Below, one piece after another: positions 13,155-20,793 of a DNA stretch of 37,607 nucleotides. The DNA comes from a virus, in IMG/VR virus record IMGVR_UViG_3300034061_002582, positions 1 through 37,607 of that record; one strand, written 5' to 3'. Each line of letters begins with the position of its first letter. Position 1 is the first letter of the stretch. The position numbers and the translations under genes are program-made. The notes under the pieces were generated by a model, which ran no database searches, was not told the DNA's origin, and worked only from the letters and a program-made list of their open reading frames with translations.

Positions 13155-13334
13155 ATGTTCACATGGATCATTCGCATCGCAGTTTTTTGCTTCATGGCGT
13201 GGACGATGTCCATTCCGGGAACGGAGTGCTACATCTCGCCACTGCACTGGTCGATTCTGATTTTCATTTACTGGTTCGCCACGCACCCCATGCACGAGAC
13301 GTTCTACTTCACCCGCACCGACCGAAGGAGGTGA
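13155..13334 (+). CDS. Small two-helix membrane protein, 59 aa
   Basis: ATG 13155 follows AAGGAGC. Two hydrophobic segments are visible, IIRIAVFCFMAWTMSI (residues 5-20) and LHWSILIFIYWFA (30-42), joined by a short Cys-containing loop, with a basic C-terminal tail RTDRRR. A small inner-membrane protein is likely; holin is one option but the location is far from the lysis genes. Its stop codon lies inside the very strong ribosome site of the next gene. Confidence 0.6.
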   Translation: MFTWIIRIAVFCFMAWTMSIPGTECYISPLHWSILIFIYWFATHPMHETFYFTRTDRRR

Positions 13335-13337
13335 TCC
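13325..13337 (+). promoter_or_regulatory. Full-length Shine-Dalgarno of the serine recombinase
   Basis: AAGGAGGTGATCC is a 13-base perfect complement of the canonical bacterial 16S rRNA 3' end. AGGAGG is followed by seven bases and then the ATG at 13339. It includes the stop codon of the upstream membrane-protein gene. Confidence 0.8.
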
Positions 13338-13338
13338 C

Positions 13339-14076
13339 ATGCCTGTTGTCTATTGCTACGGACGGGCCAGCACCAGCAGCCAGACGCTCACGGAGTCTCA
13401 CCAGCGGGCCACCTGCGAGGAGTACGTCACTCGCTCGCTGGTGCCAAACGGCTACACCTACGGCGGCTGGCTCTACGACTCAGCCACCAGCGGCAGCAAG
13501 CCGATGTTCGAGCGCGACGAGGGCCGCAAGCTGTGGGCACTCGTTCAGCCCGGAGACAAGATCGTCTGGGCCAAGCTGGACCGGGCGTTCCGCTCTGTGC
13601 TGGACGCATCGCAGACGATGCTGCTGCTGACGCACAAGGACGTTTCCTTCAACTCGCTGGACTTGGGGCTCGACACCAGCACGCCAATCGGACGCTGCGT
13701 ATTCACGATCCTCACTGCGTTCGCTGAACTCGAACTGGAGTTCATCCGGCAGCGGACTCGTGACGGGCTGCGGGCCAAGCGTAAGAGCGGCAAGCCGACA
13801 GGGCGGCACGCTCCAATCGGCTGGCGGAAGGTTGGCTCCAAGAAGGATTCCTACTACCTGCCAGACCCGTCAGAGCGCGAGCAAGTGGAGGAACTCGTCG
13901 CCATGCGGCGGGCCGGTGCCTCGCTCGAACGTCTCACGCTTCACATGGTTGGCCGCAGGAGGCCCAACGGCAAGAAGTGGAACATCAACAGCATCACGCG
14001 GGCACTCATAGCGGCTGAACGTCACTTTCCAAAATCGTTCGTAGCACCGAAAGGGCGATCTCCAGCCGCCGTCTGA
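13339..14076 (+). CDS. Serine recombinase/resolvase, 245 aa
   Basis: The N-terminal resolvase domain is clear: YGRAS (residues 7-11) with the nucleophile Ser11, KLDRAFRS (79-86), and the E-helix region TPIGRCVFTILTAFAELELE (positions 119-138 approx.). A short basic DNA-binding region follows (KSGKPTGRHAPIGW onward) with a final helical segment. It lacks the long C-terminal half of large serine integrases, so an inverter, resolvase or transposase-like role fits better. Start ATG 13339 has an exceptional ribosome site. The 3' end overlaps the convergent sigma gene by 71 bases. It is the last gene of the plus-strand arm. Confidence 0.85.
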   Translation: MPVVYCYGRASTSSQTLTESHQRATCEEYVTRSLVPNGYTYGGWLYDSATSGSKPMFERDEGRKLWALVQPGDKIVWAKLDRAFRSVLDASQTMLLLTHKDVSFNSLDLGLDTSTPIGRCVFTILTAFAELELEFIRQRTRDGLRAKRKSGKPTGRHAPIGWRKVGSKKDSYYLPDPSEREQVEELVAMRRAGASLERLTLHMVGRRRPNGKKWNINSITRALIAAERHFPKSFVAPKGRSPAAV

Positions 14077-14524
14077 TAGTCCTCTGATCGCAGCCGACCT
14101 GCTCCCCGATTTCGCGTAACGACTGGCCCTTGTAGAACCGCAGTTGGATCAGTCGCCGCGACTTCGGGGGCAGGCGAGCTATCGCACAGTGCAGCTTGCC
14201 TGAGGACTGGCTCTTGGAGGCGGCAAGATGCTCCGCAAGCTCCATCGGGATGCGTGCCGCCGACCCGTACCGCATCGCCCTGTTGCGGTCTATCTCCCGG
14301 AGCAGTGCGTTGCGGACGGCGACCGAGAAGTACGTCGTTATCCGGGATTTCTCCGGGTTGTACGTCCTCGCAGCCCGGCACAACGCCAGATACGCCACGC
14401 TGGTGGAGTCTATGGCGTCCAGTTGCTTACGAAGCGTCGGATACCGGAGCCGAAAGGCCGAAATCACTTTCGGCACAATGGCTACAGCCTGCTCCACCAC
14501 GCTCTGTTGGTCGTCCGTCAGCAT
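14006..14524 (-). CDS. Sigma-70-family RNA polymerase sigma factor, 172 aa
   Basis: Region 2 is visible at residues 45-80 (AYLALCRAARTYNP, then RITTYFSVAVRNALLREIDR) and region 4 at about 112-163 (ARLPPKSRRLIQLRFYKGQS, then an HTH LREIGEQVGCDQRTIRRRL). The length fits small sigma factors with only these two regions. It would direct host RNA polymerase to phage promoters. I chose ATG 14524, which lies 38 bases after the tail gene stop; longer starts would run into that gene, and the ribosome site is weak. The 3' end overlaps the serine recombinase convergently, so the two transcripts are antisense there. Likely late or middle regulator. Confidence 0.8.
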   Translation of the reverse strand: MLTDDQQSVVEQAVAIVPKVISAFRLRYPTLRKQLDAIDSTSVAYLALCRAARTYNPEKSRITTYFSVAVRNALLREIDRNRAMRYGSAARIPMELAEHLAASKSQSSGKLHCAIARLPPKSRRLIQLRFYKGQSLREIGEQVGCDQRTIRRRLEIALSVLRTILESDVQPL

Positions 14525-14562
14525 CCACCCATGCGACCACGCGCAGGGCGATCTAGGAAGCC

Positions 14563-17262
14563 TTAGTAGGGCGCAGTAGGCGGCGTGAAGTTCGTGGTGT
14601 AAGCGGCGTAGCCCTTGATGATGCGGAGTTCGTCCATGTAGCCATTGAGCAGCCACACCGGGCCGGGAAAGCTTCCGACACTTGTTGTCGCTGCCGCCGA
14701 AAACGCCGCGCTCATCGTCCCGGTTGCGACGGCAACGCCGTTCACGAATATCTTGACTGCGCCGCTGCTCCTAGTCACGGCGAGATGCTGCCAGCTATTC
14801 ACTGACGTAGCACCAGCGGAAGAAGTCACGCCAGTGCCAGCGCCGCGATAGTCGCATAGTACGCTTCCGTCGGCAGCAACGCCGATAACGCAGCCGCCCT
14901 CCGCGCCGCTGCCGACAACGCCGTGATATTGCTCCGCGAGTAGGTAGAGCCAGCAGTCAACGGTAAAGTCGCCTGCTCCGAAATCCATAATCGACGCACT
15001 TGCTGTGACCTCTGCGCCTGTTCCGTCGAGGTACATACTCGCCCCGCCGAACTTGCTCTGCGTTGTGCTGATCGCTGCGCCACCGGAGGGAGTCACGGTC
15101 CAATTATTGGCTGACGAATCGGTGAACGTCGTGCTTTCGTTCGCCCCATCCATGTGCAGGAGCAAGGCGGGAGGAGGTGGCGGGTTGGAGTGCGGCGCGG
15201 TTGATGGGGTGAAGTTGGTCGTGTAGACCGCAGTCCCCGCCACGATGCGGAGTTCGTCGATAAGGATGTCGGAGGAAAAGGCAGAGTATGGAGCGCCGGG
15301 CACCGCGCCGACATTGGCAAAATACGGGCCCGCCGCAACCTCCTGCGACGTTGTGCCGTCAGCCACGCCATTGAAGTAGAGCGTGGTTGTACCGCCGCTT
15401 CGCACGGCGGCTATGTGAACCCACTGCCCAACTGGCACTGCGCCAGCACTGCTGGAAGCGGCGGCACTGCCGCCGTCATTGCAATAGCCAGAGCCGTCTG
15501 CATTCACGCCCAAGTGCAGCCCGCCTGCGAACCCCGAGTTGTCTGCTGCTCCGTTGAGCGATACCACACAAGCATACGCGGCAGCTCCGCTCAATCGGTA
15601 CACCCAAGCCTCCACCGTCCAGTCCACCCCTACAAGGCTAGGAATTCCGCGAGTAGTTGTCGCCAGCCCCTGCAGCGAATCGACGCTATACGAGGCATTG
15701 CCAAACTTTTTCGTGGTGGTGTTGAAACTTCCCGGCGGCGTAGTAAACGTCAGGGCGTTTGGCGAGGAGTCGGTTACGTCGCTTGGGCCATCCATGTGGA
15801 GGAGCAGCGCGAGGCCGGGCGCAACCGGGTCGGCATACGGCTGTGTCGGCGGGGTGAAGTTCGCCGTGTAGAGGCACTCGCCTTTGACAACCCGGAGTTC
15901 GTCCATCCAGCCGGTGAAGGACTCGCCGCTCCACTGCTTGCCAATGCTCGCGATGTTCGCGGTGAACGCCTGCGTCACGGTGTCGGAGTCCACCACTACT
16001 CCGTTGATGAACAGCCGCATCATGCTGGCGGAATCTCGTGTGACCGCAACGTGGACCCACTCGTCCGTCGGGAACGCTGTTGGGTCTTGGAGGAGAGCGG
16101 CGAAATTTTCTACCTGTAGCTGCTCGTTGGGATAGATCGTCAGGGCAAAGCGGGTAGCCGGGTAATCGCCGTAGGTTCCAAACTCCAGAAGGTTCTTGTA
16201 TGTCGAACCGCCAGTCACATGCACCCAGAAGTCCACCGTGAATTGGCCGGTCCCAAATGAGAGGGCTTCAACCGGCGAGCCATCGTCATCAACTACAGTC
16301 AATCGCGCGTCATCAAAGTAACCACTAGCCCCTCCGAACTTGCTCTGGTCTGTGCTGGTCATCGCGTCATACGGCGTGATGGTCAGCGGCGTGTAAGCCG
16401 AATTGGTGAACACGGCCCCCTCGTCCGCACCGTCAAAGTGCAGGAGGAGCGTCACTCCCGGAGACGCAAGCTGCACGGCTGCGCTTGCCGCGCTCAATGC
16501 CCCTAGACCAATCGCGTTTACGGCCCGAACGCGGAACTTGTACTCGTTGCCACTTGTCAGGCCGGTTACGGTAGCGGACGTTGTGGTGCTTACGATGTCC
16601 GCGAACGTCGCCCAAGTCGCACCGTCGTCGTCGGAGTACTGGATTGTGTAGTCGGTTATCGGCGGGACTGAACCGCCAGCCGGTGCAGACCACGACAAGA
16701 GGATGTCGTTCCCACTAACTACTCCCGTCACGCCGGTTGGCGGATTGGGGAGGAACGAATCCCAGCGGGGATCGTCTGCCGTAGTCAGAGTCGTGCCGTC
16801 CGCGAACGTAATGCCGTCCGCGCTGATCTCTACGTTGTCTTCTCCTTCGCCCGGAAACTCGATTGGCGAGTCGCAGTAGATCGGCAGCGGCGTGCCGGTC
16901 GTGTCGTTGATGAAGACATTCCGAAGATGGCTGGCCTGCCAGTTCAACTGGTAGCCGACGGCGCAGACGAGAGACACACCGCCCACGCCACCCATTTCTG
17001 TATCGAACGAGCCAGCGGTGACTTGCGTCCCGTTGTCCAGCGTCAGCCCGCTGCTTTCCGCTTCGGCATCTCCAGAAAGCGTTATCGAGTTGAACGTCAC
17101 GATGTCGGTCGTGTTTAGCGACTGGTCGTAGCCCGCAAGCGCGGCAATCTGCCCCAGCGTCACCTTCTCGGTGAGCGTTCCCGCCGCGTTGTCCGCCGCC
17201 ACTACGGCGCTGGGGTCCGCAGACGAGGCAGCAGGGAGTTGACCAATGGTTGTGTCAGCCAT
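14563..17262 (-). CDS. Tail/fibre protein with FnIII and three LamG-like domains, 899 aa
   Basis: N terminus MADTTIGQLPAASSADP is typical of phage tail proteins that attach to the virion. A fibronectin type III domain spans about residues 175-268 (ITDYTIQYSDDDGATW, then TGLTSGNEYKFRVRAVN). Three concanavalin/LamG-like domains follow (about 270-470, 478-690 and 694-899), each opening with LLLH(F/M)DG and closing with DELR(V/I)(V/I)KG or a variant and T-NFTP. These domains usually bind glycans, so receptor recognition is likely. Start ATG 17262 has AAGGA upstream, inside a short overlapping gene. Confidence 0.85.
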   Translation of the reverse strand: MADTTIGQLPAASSADPSAVVAADNAAGTLTEKVTLGQIAALAGYDQSLNTTDIVTFNSITLSGDAEAESSGLTLDNGTQVTAGSFDTEMGGVGGVSLVCAVGYQLNWQASHLRNVFINDTTGTPLPIYCDSPIEFPGEGEDNVEISADGITFADGTTLTTADDPRWDSFLPNPPTGVTGVVSGNDILLSWSAPAGGSVPPITDYTIQYSDDDGATWATFADIVSTTTSATVTGLTSGNEYKFRVRAVNAIGLGALSAASAAVQLASPGVTLLLHFDGADEGAVFTNSAYTPLTITPYDAMTSTDQSKFGGASGYFDDARLTVVDDDGSPVEALSFGTGQFTVDFWVHVTGGSTYKNLLEFGTYGDYPATRFALTIYPNEQLQVENFAALLQDPTAFPTDEWVHVAVTRDSASMMRLFINGVVVDSDTVTQAFTANIASIGKQWSGESFTGWMDELRVVKGECLYTANFTPPTQPYADPVAPGLALLLHMDGPSDVTDSSPNALTFTTPPGSFNTTTKKFGNASYSVDSLQGLATTTRGIPSLVGVDWTVEAWVYRLSGAAAYACVVSLNGAADNSGFAGGLHLGVNADGSGYCNDGGSAAASSSAGAVPVGQWVHIAAVRSGGTTTLYFNGVADGTTSQEVAAGPYFANVGAVPGAPYSAFSSDILIDELRIVAGTAVYTTNFTPSTAPHSNPPPPPALLLHMDGANESTTFTDSSANNWTVTPSGGAAISTTQSKFGGASMYLDGTGAEVTASASIMDFGAGDFTVDCWLYLLAEQYHGVVGSGAEGGCVIGVAADGSVLCDYRGAGTGVTSSAGATSVNSWQHLAVTRSSGAVKIFVNGVAVATGTMSAAFSAAATTSVGSFPGPVWLLNGYMDELRIIKGYAAYTTNFTPPTAPY

Positions 17263-17389
17263 CTTGGATAGTCCTTATAGGGTCGCCAGAAATAGTCACG
17301 ACGCGAAATCCAGAGATCGTTGCGAGAAAGCCGCCAAGCATGGCCATAGCCCTCGTAAGTGGGCGCAGCAGTCTGGGCGACATCGGCAT
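17255..17389 (-). CDS. Very small hydrophobic protein, 44 aa
   Basis: An ORF in the gap between the tail gene and the next gene to the right. ATG 17389 follows AGGACAAGAATC. It has one likely membrane stretch (AMAMLGGFLATISGF) with basic N-terminal residues. Its stop overlaps the tail gene start by eight bases, which suggests coupling. Weak evidence apart from position and ribosome site. Confidence 0.45.
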   Translation of the reverse strand: MPMSPRLLRPLTRAMAMLGGFLATISGFRVVTISGDPIRTIQDG

Positions 17390-17418
17390 GATTCTTGTCC
17401 TGCTCTGGGATACGACGG

Positions 17419-17691
17419 TCAGGGTTGAAGTTCGCCGGGTGCGCCGCTTCGCATGGCGTAAAGGAGCTTGGTCTGCTCCCTGACGGCGTTCGTTATGTCC
17501 CGCTGGGTAAGGGCCATTTCTTGCAGGAACTGCTGGTGGGCCGACACCATAGGCAGCACTAGGTCGGTCCGCACAAACCATAGGATTGCCGTCGCCAGCA
17601 CAAGCCCGAAGCCGTAGCGTTCGAGCATCCGCAATGCAGTTTCGTAAACTTCCACGCTGCTCACGACTTGCCTTTCAGTTCTTGCTGCCAT
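17419..17691 (-). CDS. Small single-span membrane protein, holin candidate, 90 aa
   Basis: A membrane helix (FGLVLATAILWFV, about residues 31-43) is followed by an amphipathic, charged C terminus (QFLQEMALTQRDITNAVREQ). Starting at ATG 17691 places it 31 bases inside the end of the neighbouring gene. Size and location beside a papain-like peptidase suggest a lysis or membrane role; holin is only a candidate since sequence motifs for holins are weak. Confidence 0.6.
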   Translation of the reverse strand: MAARTERQVVSSVEVYETALRMLERYGFGLVLATAILWFVRTDLVLPMVSAHQQFLQEMALTQRDITNAVREQTKLLYAMRSGAPGELQP

Positions 17692-18029
17692 GCTGTCATC
17701 TTCACGCGGTTCGAGGATCGCTCCAGCCACCACTTGAGAAGCATCTGCACGACGGCCGACGCCAGCCACATCAGCAGCATCGACAGCACGACAGAGCCAT
17801 ACCGCTTCGGGTCCGCAGACCGGCACTCTCCAAACACGGCGATTGCCGTCCTGCCAACCGCCTCTCCACCATCCTCGCTCGAACAGCCAGCCAGCAGTTG
17901 TTCGGCAGGCCAATGCCGAATGGCCGACATGGTGACGGCGTCTAGCCGCTGCTTGCCAAGCAGCTTCGCCCGCAGCGGAAGCTGCCGCTGCACATAGTCG
18001 CACAGGTCTTCTGGTCTGGACTCGCTCAC
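17661..18029 (-). CDS. Membrane protein, 122 aa
   Basis: GTG 18029 overlaps the previous stop as GTGA, with AAGGTG upstream; a second GTG three bases earlier is also possible. N-terminal half soluble (DLCDYVQRQLPLRAKLLGK), then a strong hydrophobic helix YGSVVLSMLLMWLASAVVQM at about residues 80-99, then a basic tail. Topology resembles accessory lysis proteins, but no family is recognised. Confidence 0.65.
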   Translation of the reverse strand: MSESRPEDLCDYVQRQLPLRAKLLGKQRLDAVTMSAIRHWPAEQLLAGCSSEDGGEAVGRTAIAVFGECRSADPKRYGSVVLSMLLMWLASAVVQMLLKWWLERSSNRVKMTAWQQELKGKS

Positions 18030-18304
18030 CACTTCACCTTGTTCGACCAGTAGCGTGCGGACAAGATGGACGGATCGTCGTCTTGTGCGTTGTGGCGGGC
18101 GTAGTAGCTCCGTCTGCGGGCCTTCTCCGCTTCTGTCTGCGGGCTGCTGCCAGCGCCCTCGACGCCCTGCTGGCCGAATCGGATCAGCTTCTCCTCGCCG
18201 TCGCTGCACGCTTTGACAACGTGCGACTTCGTGTCGTGCGATGGAGTCTTTCGCGGGCTGTTGCACTCCAGTTCTGATTTGAGCGAGCGAATCCTATCGG
18301 ACAT
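18026..18304 (-). CDS. Conserved phage-type protein, 92 aa
   Basis: ATG 18304 with modest ribosome site. The block LIRFGQQGVEG (residues 45-55), then RRRSYYARH and finally SARYWSNKVKW resembles a short protein type found beside virion genes in many phages; I recall the IRFG-Q-G, R-S-(F/Y)-x-ARH and YW-x-x-K-W pattern but not a function. Soluble and basic. Overlaps the next gene by a GTGA junction. Confidence 0.75.
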   Translation of the reverse strand: MSDRIRSLKSELECNSPRKTPSHDTKSHVVKACSDGEEKLIRFGQQGVEGAGSSPQTEAEKARRRSYYARHNAQDDDPSILSARYWSNKVKW

Positions 18305-18542
18305 GGCAACTCCCGCTTGTGCAGGTGGTGCCATTCAGAGTGATCTTCGGCCTGTTCTTCGCGCACGGGCAGGTGGCAGGGCAGCTACACGGCCCCCTGT
18401 GCAGCCTGTCTCCAGACCAGACCATCCCTGTTCCCTCGCAGGCATCGCAGCACTTGCCAGCGGGAACGGGCTGCGGGGACGGGGCCGGAGACGGCGATGC
18501 GAACGCCATCCAGACGGCAACTACGGCGGCGGAAATGCTCAT
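18294..18542 (-). CDS. Secreted Cys-rich protein with DnaJ-like zinc motif, 82 aa
   Basis: ATG 18542 follows AAGGAGGTG. Residues 1-15 are a probable signal peptide or membrane anchor (MSISAAVVAVWMAFA), then a Pro-Ser-Ala linker. CDACEGTG (residues 32-39) is a CxxCxGxG zinc motif as in DnaJ, followed by GPCSCPATCPC. It probably binds zinc or forms disulfides outside the membrane. Start overlaps the stop of the peptidase gene (ATGA). Confidence 0.65.
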   Translation of the reverse strand: MSISAAVVAVWMAFASPSPAPSPQPVPAGKCCDACEGTGMVWSGDRLHRGPCSCPATCPCAKNRPKITLNGTTCTSGSCHVR

Positions 18543-19477
18543 CCCAGCACCTCCTTCGCACCCCAGTCCTTGAGTTCTCGCTTGGGGAACCCGTTGACGT
18601 TGCTCACGGCGTAGGTTCCGCCAGCCTCGATCATTCGGGTGGCGACAGCCTGCGAAATCCAGAACGATCCCTCTGGCTGGTCGTGTACGCGAGGCCCGGA
18701 CACCCATGAAAAGCCCCACGAGTTCTGGACGCAGAAGCGGCAGTCTCCCTTACGGGTGTCATCCGCAGCCGTCCACTGCATCGCATGGGCCCACGACCCC
18801 TTCGGGAACAACATCCCCTCAGAGTTGCGGGTGGAGTTGAAGCCAACACCAGAGCAGCACACGAGGCCATACCCGGAGGCGATGCAGTCCCTCGCCTGCT
18901 GCCATGTGGTGACCAGCGAGATGGTGCCGACGCGGTGCTTGGATGCTTCTGCCGTGACGCTTGAAGGAACTCCACGACTTCCCCAGCCGATCCCAATGCT
19001 GGCCTTGTACAAAGACAGGTCTAGCCCAAGCTCGGGATACCGCTTTCGCAGCATCAGGCCGCCAGTCCGGTGAGCCCAGCCGACGATCTCGGAGCAACTG
19101 GCACCCTGCCCGCCATGACCGCGCGCCCCGTAAAGCGGCTCGGTAGCAGTCCGGTCGATCCAGTCCTCTGTGGTCTGGATGTCAGGGTCGTTCGCCCGTG
19201 CTTGATCGGAGCCGCCACGAACAGCCATCGACACACAGTCGCCTGTGGTCTGAACCTCGTCATACGGCACCCTGCCAGCCGCAGTCTCGAACGCAACCAC
19301 TGCCTTGAATGGCAGCGACAGCTTGCCCTCGCCTGCCCCAGACAGCGTGTCTCCGAACAAAGGCATCGGCAGTGACGCCAGCAGACGCTCGGTTGCGGCC
19401 GGGTCGCAGTAGGCACCCACAAGTCCATGCTCGTAGGCGTCTACGATCTCTGCCGGAGAGGCAAACAACTCGCTCAT
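18539..19477 (-). CDS. Papain-like cysteine peptidase, 312 aa
   Basis: A papain-type triad can be traced: Cys81 in TTGDCVSMA, with Gln76 as oxyanion-hole candidate; His231 in GSWAHAMQW; Asn252 in VQNSWGFSW, the strongly conserved NSW block. Spacing and order fit C1-like folds. No signal peptide is seen. It lies among small membrane and secreted proteins, so roles as an endolysin-type peptidoglycan peptidase, a virion maturation protease or an ejected effector are all open. Start ATG 19477. Papain-fold enzymes are uncommon as phage lysins, which makes this entry notable. Confidence 0.8.
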   Translation of the reverse strand: MSELFASPAEIVDAYEHGLVGAYCDPAATERLLASLPMPLFGDTLSGAGEGKLSLPFKAVVAFETAAGRVPYDEVQTTGDCVSMAVRGGSDQARANDPDIQTTEDWIDRTATEPLYGARGHGGQGASCSEIVGWAHRTGGLMLRKRYPELGLDLSLYKASIGIGWGSRGVPSSVTAEASKHRVGTISLVTTWQQARDCIASGYGLVCCSGVGFNSTRNSEGMLFPKGSWAHAMQWTAADDTRKGDCRFCVQNSWGFSWVSGPRVHDQPEGSFWISQAVATRMIEAGGTYAVSNVNGFPKRELKDWGAKEVLG

Positions 19478-19486
19478 TGCGCCCCC

Positions 19487-19903
19487 CTACCGGATTTCTG
19501 CAAACGCTTTAGCCGCCGCATCTCGCGACGACGGCGTCAGTTGCGAGTCGGTCTTGCCGACAGCGTCGAGGAGATAGGCGTCCAGCCTGTCGCCAAGCCC
19601 GGCATACTTTCCAACCATCCCGGTGCTGGCGAACGCCATCTGGAGGGCCGACTTGTGGCGTGCCCGGAGGTCGAAGGTCGTCTTGCAGACCGGGTCTGGA
19701 GCCTTCCCGTCGCGGACAACGATGTCGGCCATTGCGGCGTAGAAGTCCCGCAGCAGCTTGGCGTCGGCTGAACTGACTCCAGCCAGTATCGCGGACGGAA
19801 CCACAACCGGGTGAACTACTGGACGCAGTGCGGAACCGGCAACGCCGAAAGCCGCCGAACAGGCGGCGGCGATAAGCCCTACGGCAATGATTGCACGCCT
19901 CAC
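19487..19903 (-). CDS. Secreted hypothetical protein, 138 aa
   Basis: GTG 19903 follows GAAGGTAGCC, overlapping little with the preceding stop. Residues 1-24 (RRAIIAVGLIAAACSAAFGV) are a signal peptide; the Cys at 15 is near a lipobox-like run but position -3 is Ala, so lipoprotein status is doubtful. The mature part is helical (DFYAAMADIVVRDGKAPD). Function unknown; periplasmic location is likely. Confidence 0.65.
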   Translation of the reverse strand: MRRAIIAVGLIAAACSAAFGVAGSALRPVVHPVVVPSAILAGVSSADAKLLRDFYAAMADIVVRDGKAPDPVCKTTFDLRARHKSALQMAFASTGMVGKYAGLGDRLDAYLLDAVGKTDSQLTPSSRDAAAKAFAEIR

Positions 19904-19905
19904 GG

Positions 19906-20142
19906 CTACCTTCCCTTCCTCGCCGGGTTGACGAGAGCGTCGATCAGAGCCCTCGCGGCTACGGCCACCCCCTGCTCTCCAGCGGCATCAGAATCCGCAG
20001 CAAGGGCGAACAGCCGGTTGACCCACAAGGCCCGGCTGGCCGACGAAATCCCGGAGGACGACTTCGCGAACGGTAGGTATGGGTACGCAAACGCAGCAGC
20101 GGAAGCCGCCAGCGACACCACGATGATGATGGCAACCGTCAT
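19906..20142 (-). CDS. Small membrane-anchored protein, 78 aa
   Basis: ATG 20142 overlaps the upstream stop as ATGA. Residues 2-19 (TVAIIIVVSLAASAAAFA) are a membrane anchor or signal. The rest is Ala-rich and helical (LFALAADSDAAGEQGVAVAA). No family recognised. Part of the coupled minus-strand run of small envelope proteins. Confidence 0.65.
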   Translation of the reverse strand: MTVAIIIVVSLAASAAAFAYPYLPFAKSSSGISSASRALWVNRLFALAADSDAAGEQGVAVAARALIDALVNPARKGR

Positions 20143-20414
20143 TCCGGCACCTCTGTCAGGCTGACGGCGGTCGCCAGCTTCACGATGTAGTCCACAAGCT
20201 CGCGACCGGCTTGGCTCATAAGAACGGCTTGAATCCGCTCCAGCAGGTCGTCGTCAATGTGCGTGTTCGTTTTCGAGGCGACGAACCGCATGAGTTTGAG
20301 CGCCCCGTCGATCTGCTCTTGAGCCGTTTTTGCGGCGGATATTTCCGACACTAGCGACAATGCTGGTGCCCACTCCACAAGCTGCCGGATTTTTTCGCCT
20401 ACCGTTTGAGCCAT
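20139..20414 (-). CDS. Hypothetical helical protein, 91 aa
   Basis: ATG 20414 follows GGAGAGGCGACC. All-helical composition (EKIRQLVEWAPALSLVSEIS, then LLERIQAVLMSQAGRELVDY). No motif. Its 5' 160 bases overlap the 3' end of the gene at 20254 in another frame, an unusually long same-strand overlap. Confidence 0.65.
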   Translation of the reverse strand: MAQTVGEKIRQLVEWAPALSLVSEISAAKTAQEQIDGALKLMRFVASKTNTHIDDDLLERIQAVLMSQAGRELVDYIVKLATAVSLTEVPE

Positions 20415-20793
20415 TTGGTCGCCTCTCCGAGAGCCGTGAAACGTGTCTCACTAGGAGATTTATGTCCCGGCGAGGGCGGCCCCGTGACACGATTTTCCGG
20501 CGCACCAGAGACTCAGAAATGCCTATATCCCGGCAGGTCTGTGAGAACGTGAACTCCCGTCCAGTCCCGTGAAACACCCACCGGAACGCGGCAACCTGCC
20601 TCCGCAGAGTCTCTGCCGCCCCCTTCCCGGTTCGGTACACGATGTCGTGCCCGTCCCGGCGGTGTGCCTCAAACAGGTCAAGGCAGTGGCCGTAGGAGCG
20701 GATGACGACCTCGATGCAGAATCGCCGCCATCCGTCCTCGCAGAACTCTGTGATGTTCTGGTCGTCGTATTCCGGCTCAGGGAGCGCAATCAT
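20254..20793 (-). CDS. HTH-containing protein, 179 aa
   Basis: ATG 20793 overlaps the upstream stop as ATGA. Residues 1-95 are alpha-helical and rich in conserved-looking aromatic residues (WRRFCIEVVIRSYGHCLDLF). A likely HTH (TCRDIGISESLVRRKI) lies at about 92-107, followed by a very basic Arg-rich tail. The tail's codons overlap the 91-aa gene by 160 bases. The functional protein could end earlier by frameshift or the overlap may be real. A DNA-binding packaging or regulatory role is possible. Confidence 0.55.
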   Translation of the reverse strand: MIALPEPEYDDQNITEFCEDGWRRFCIEVVIRSYGHCLDLFEAHRRDGHDIVYRTGKGAAETLRRQVAAFRWVFHGTGREFTFSQTCRDIGISESLVRRKIVSRGRPRRDINLLVRHVSRLSERRPNGSNGRRKNPAACGVGTSIVASVGNIRRKNGSRADRRGAQTHAVRRLENEHAH

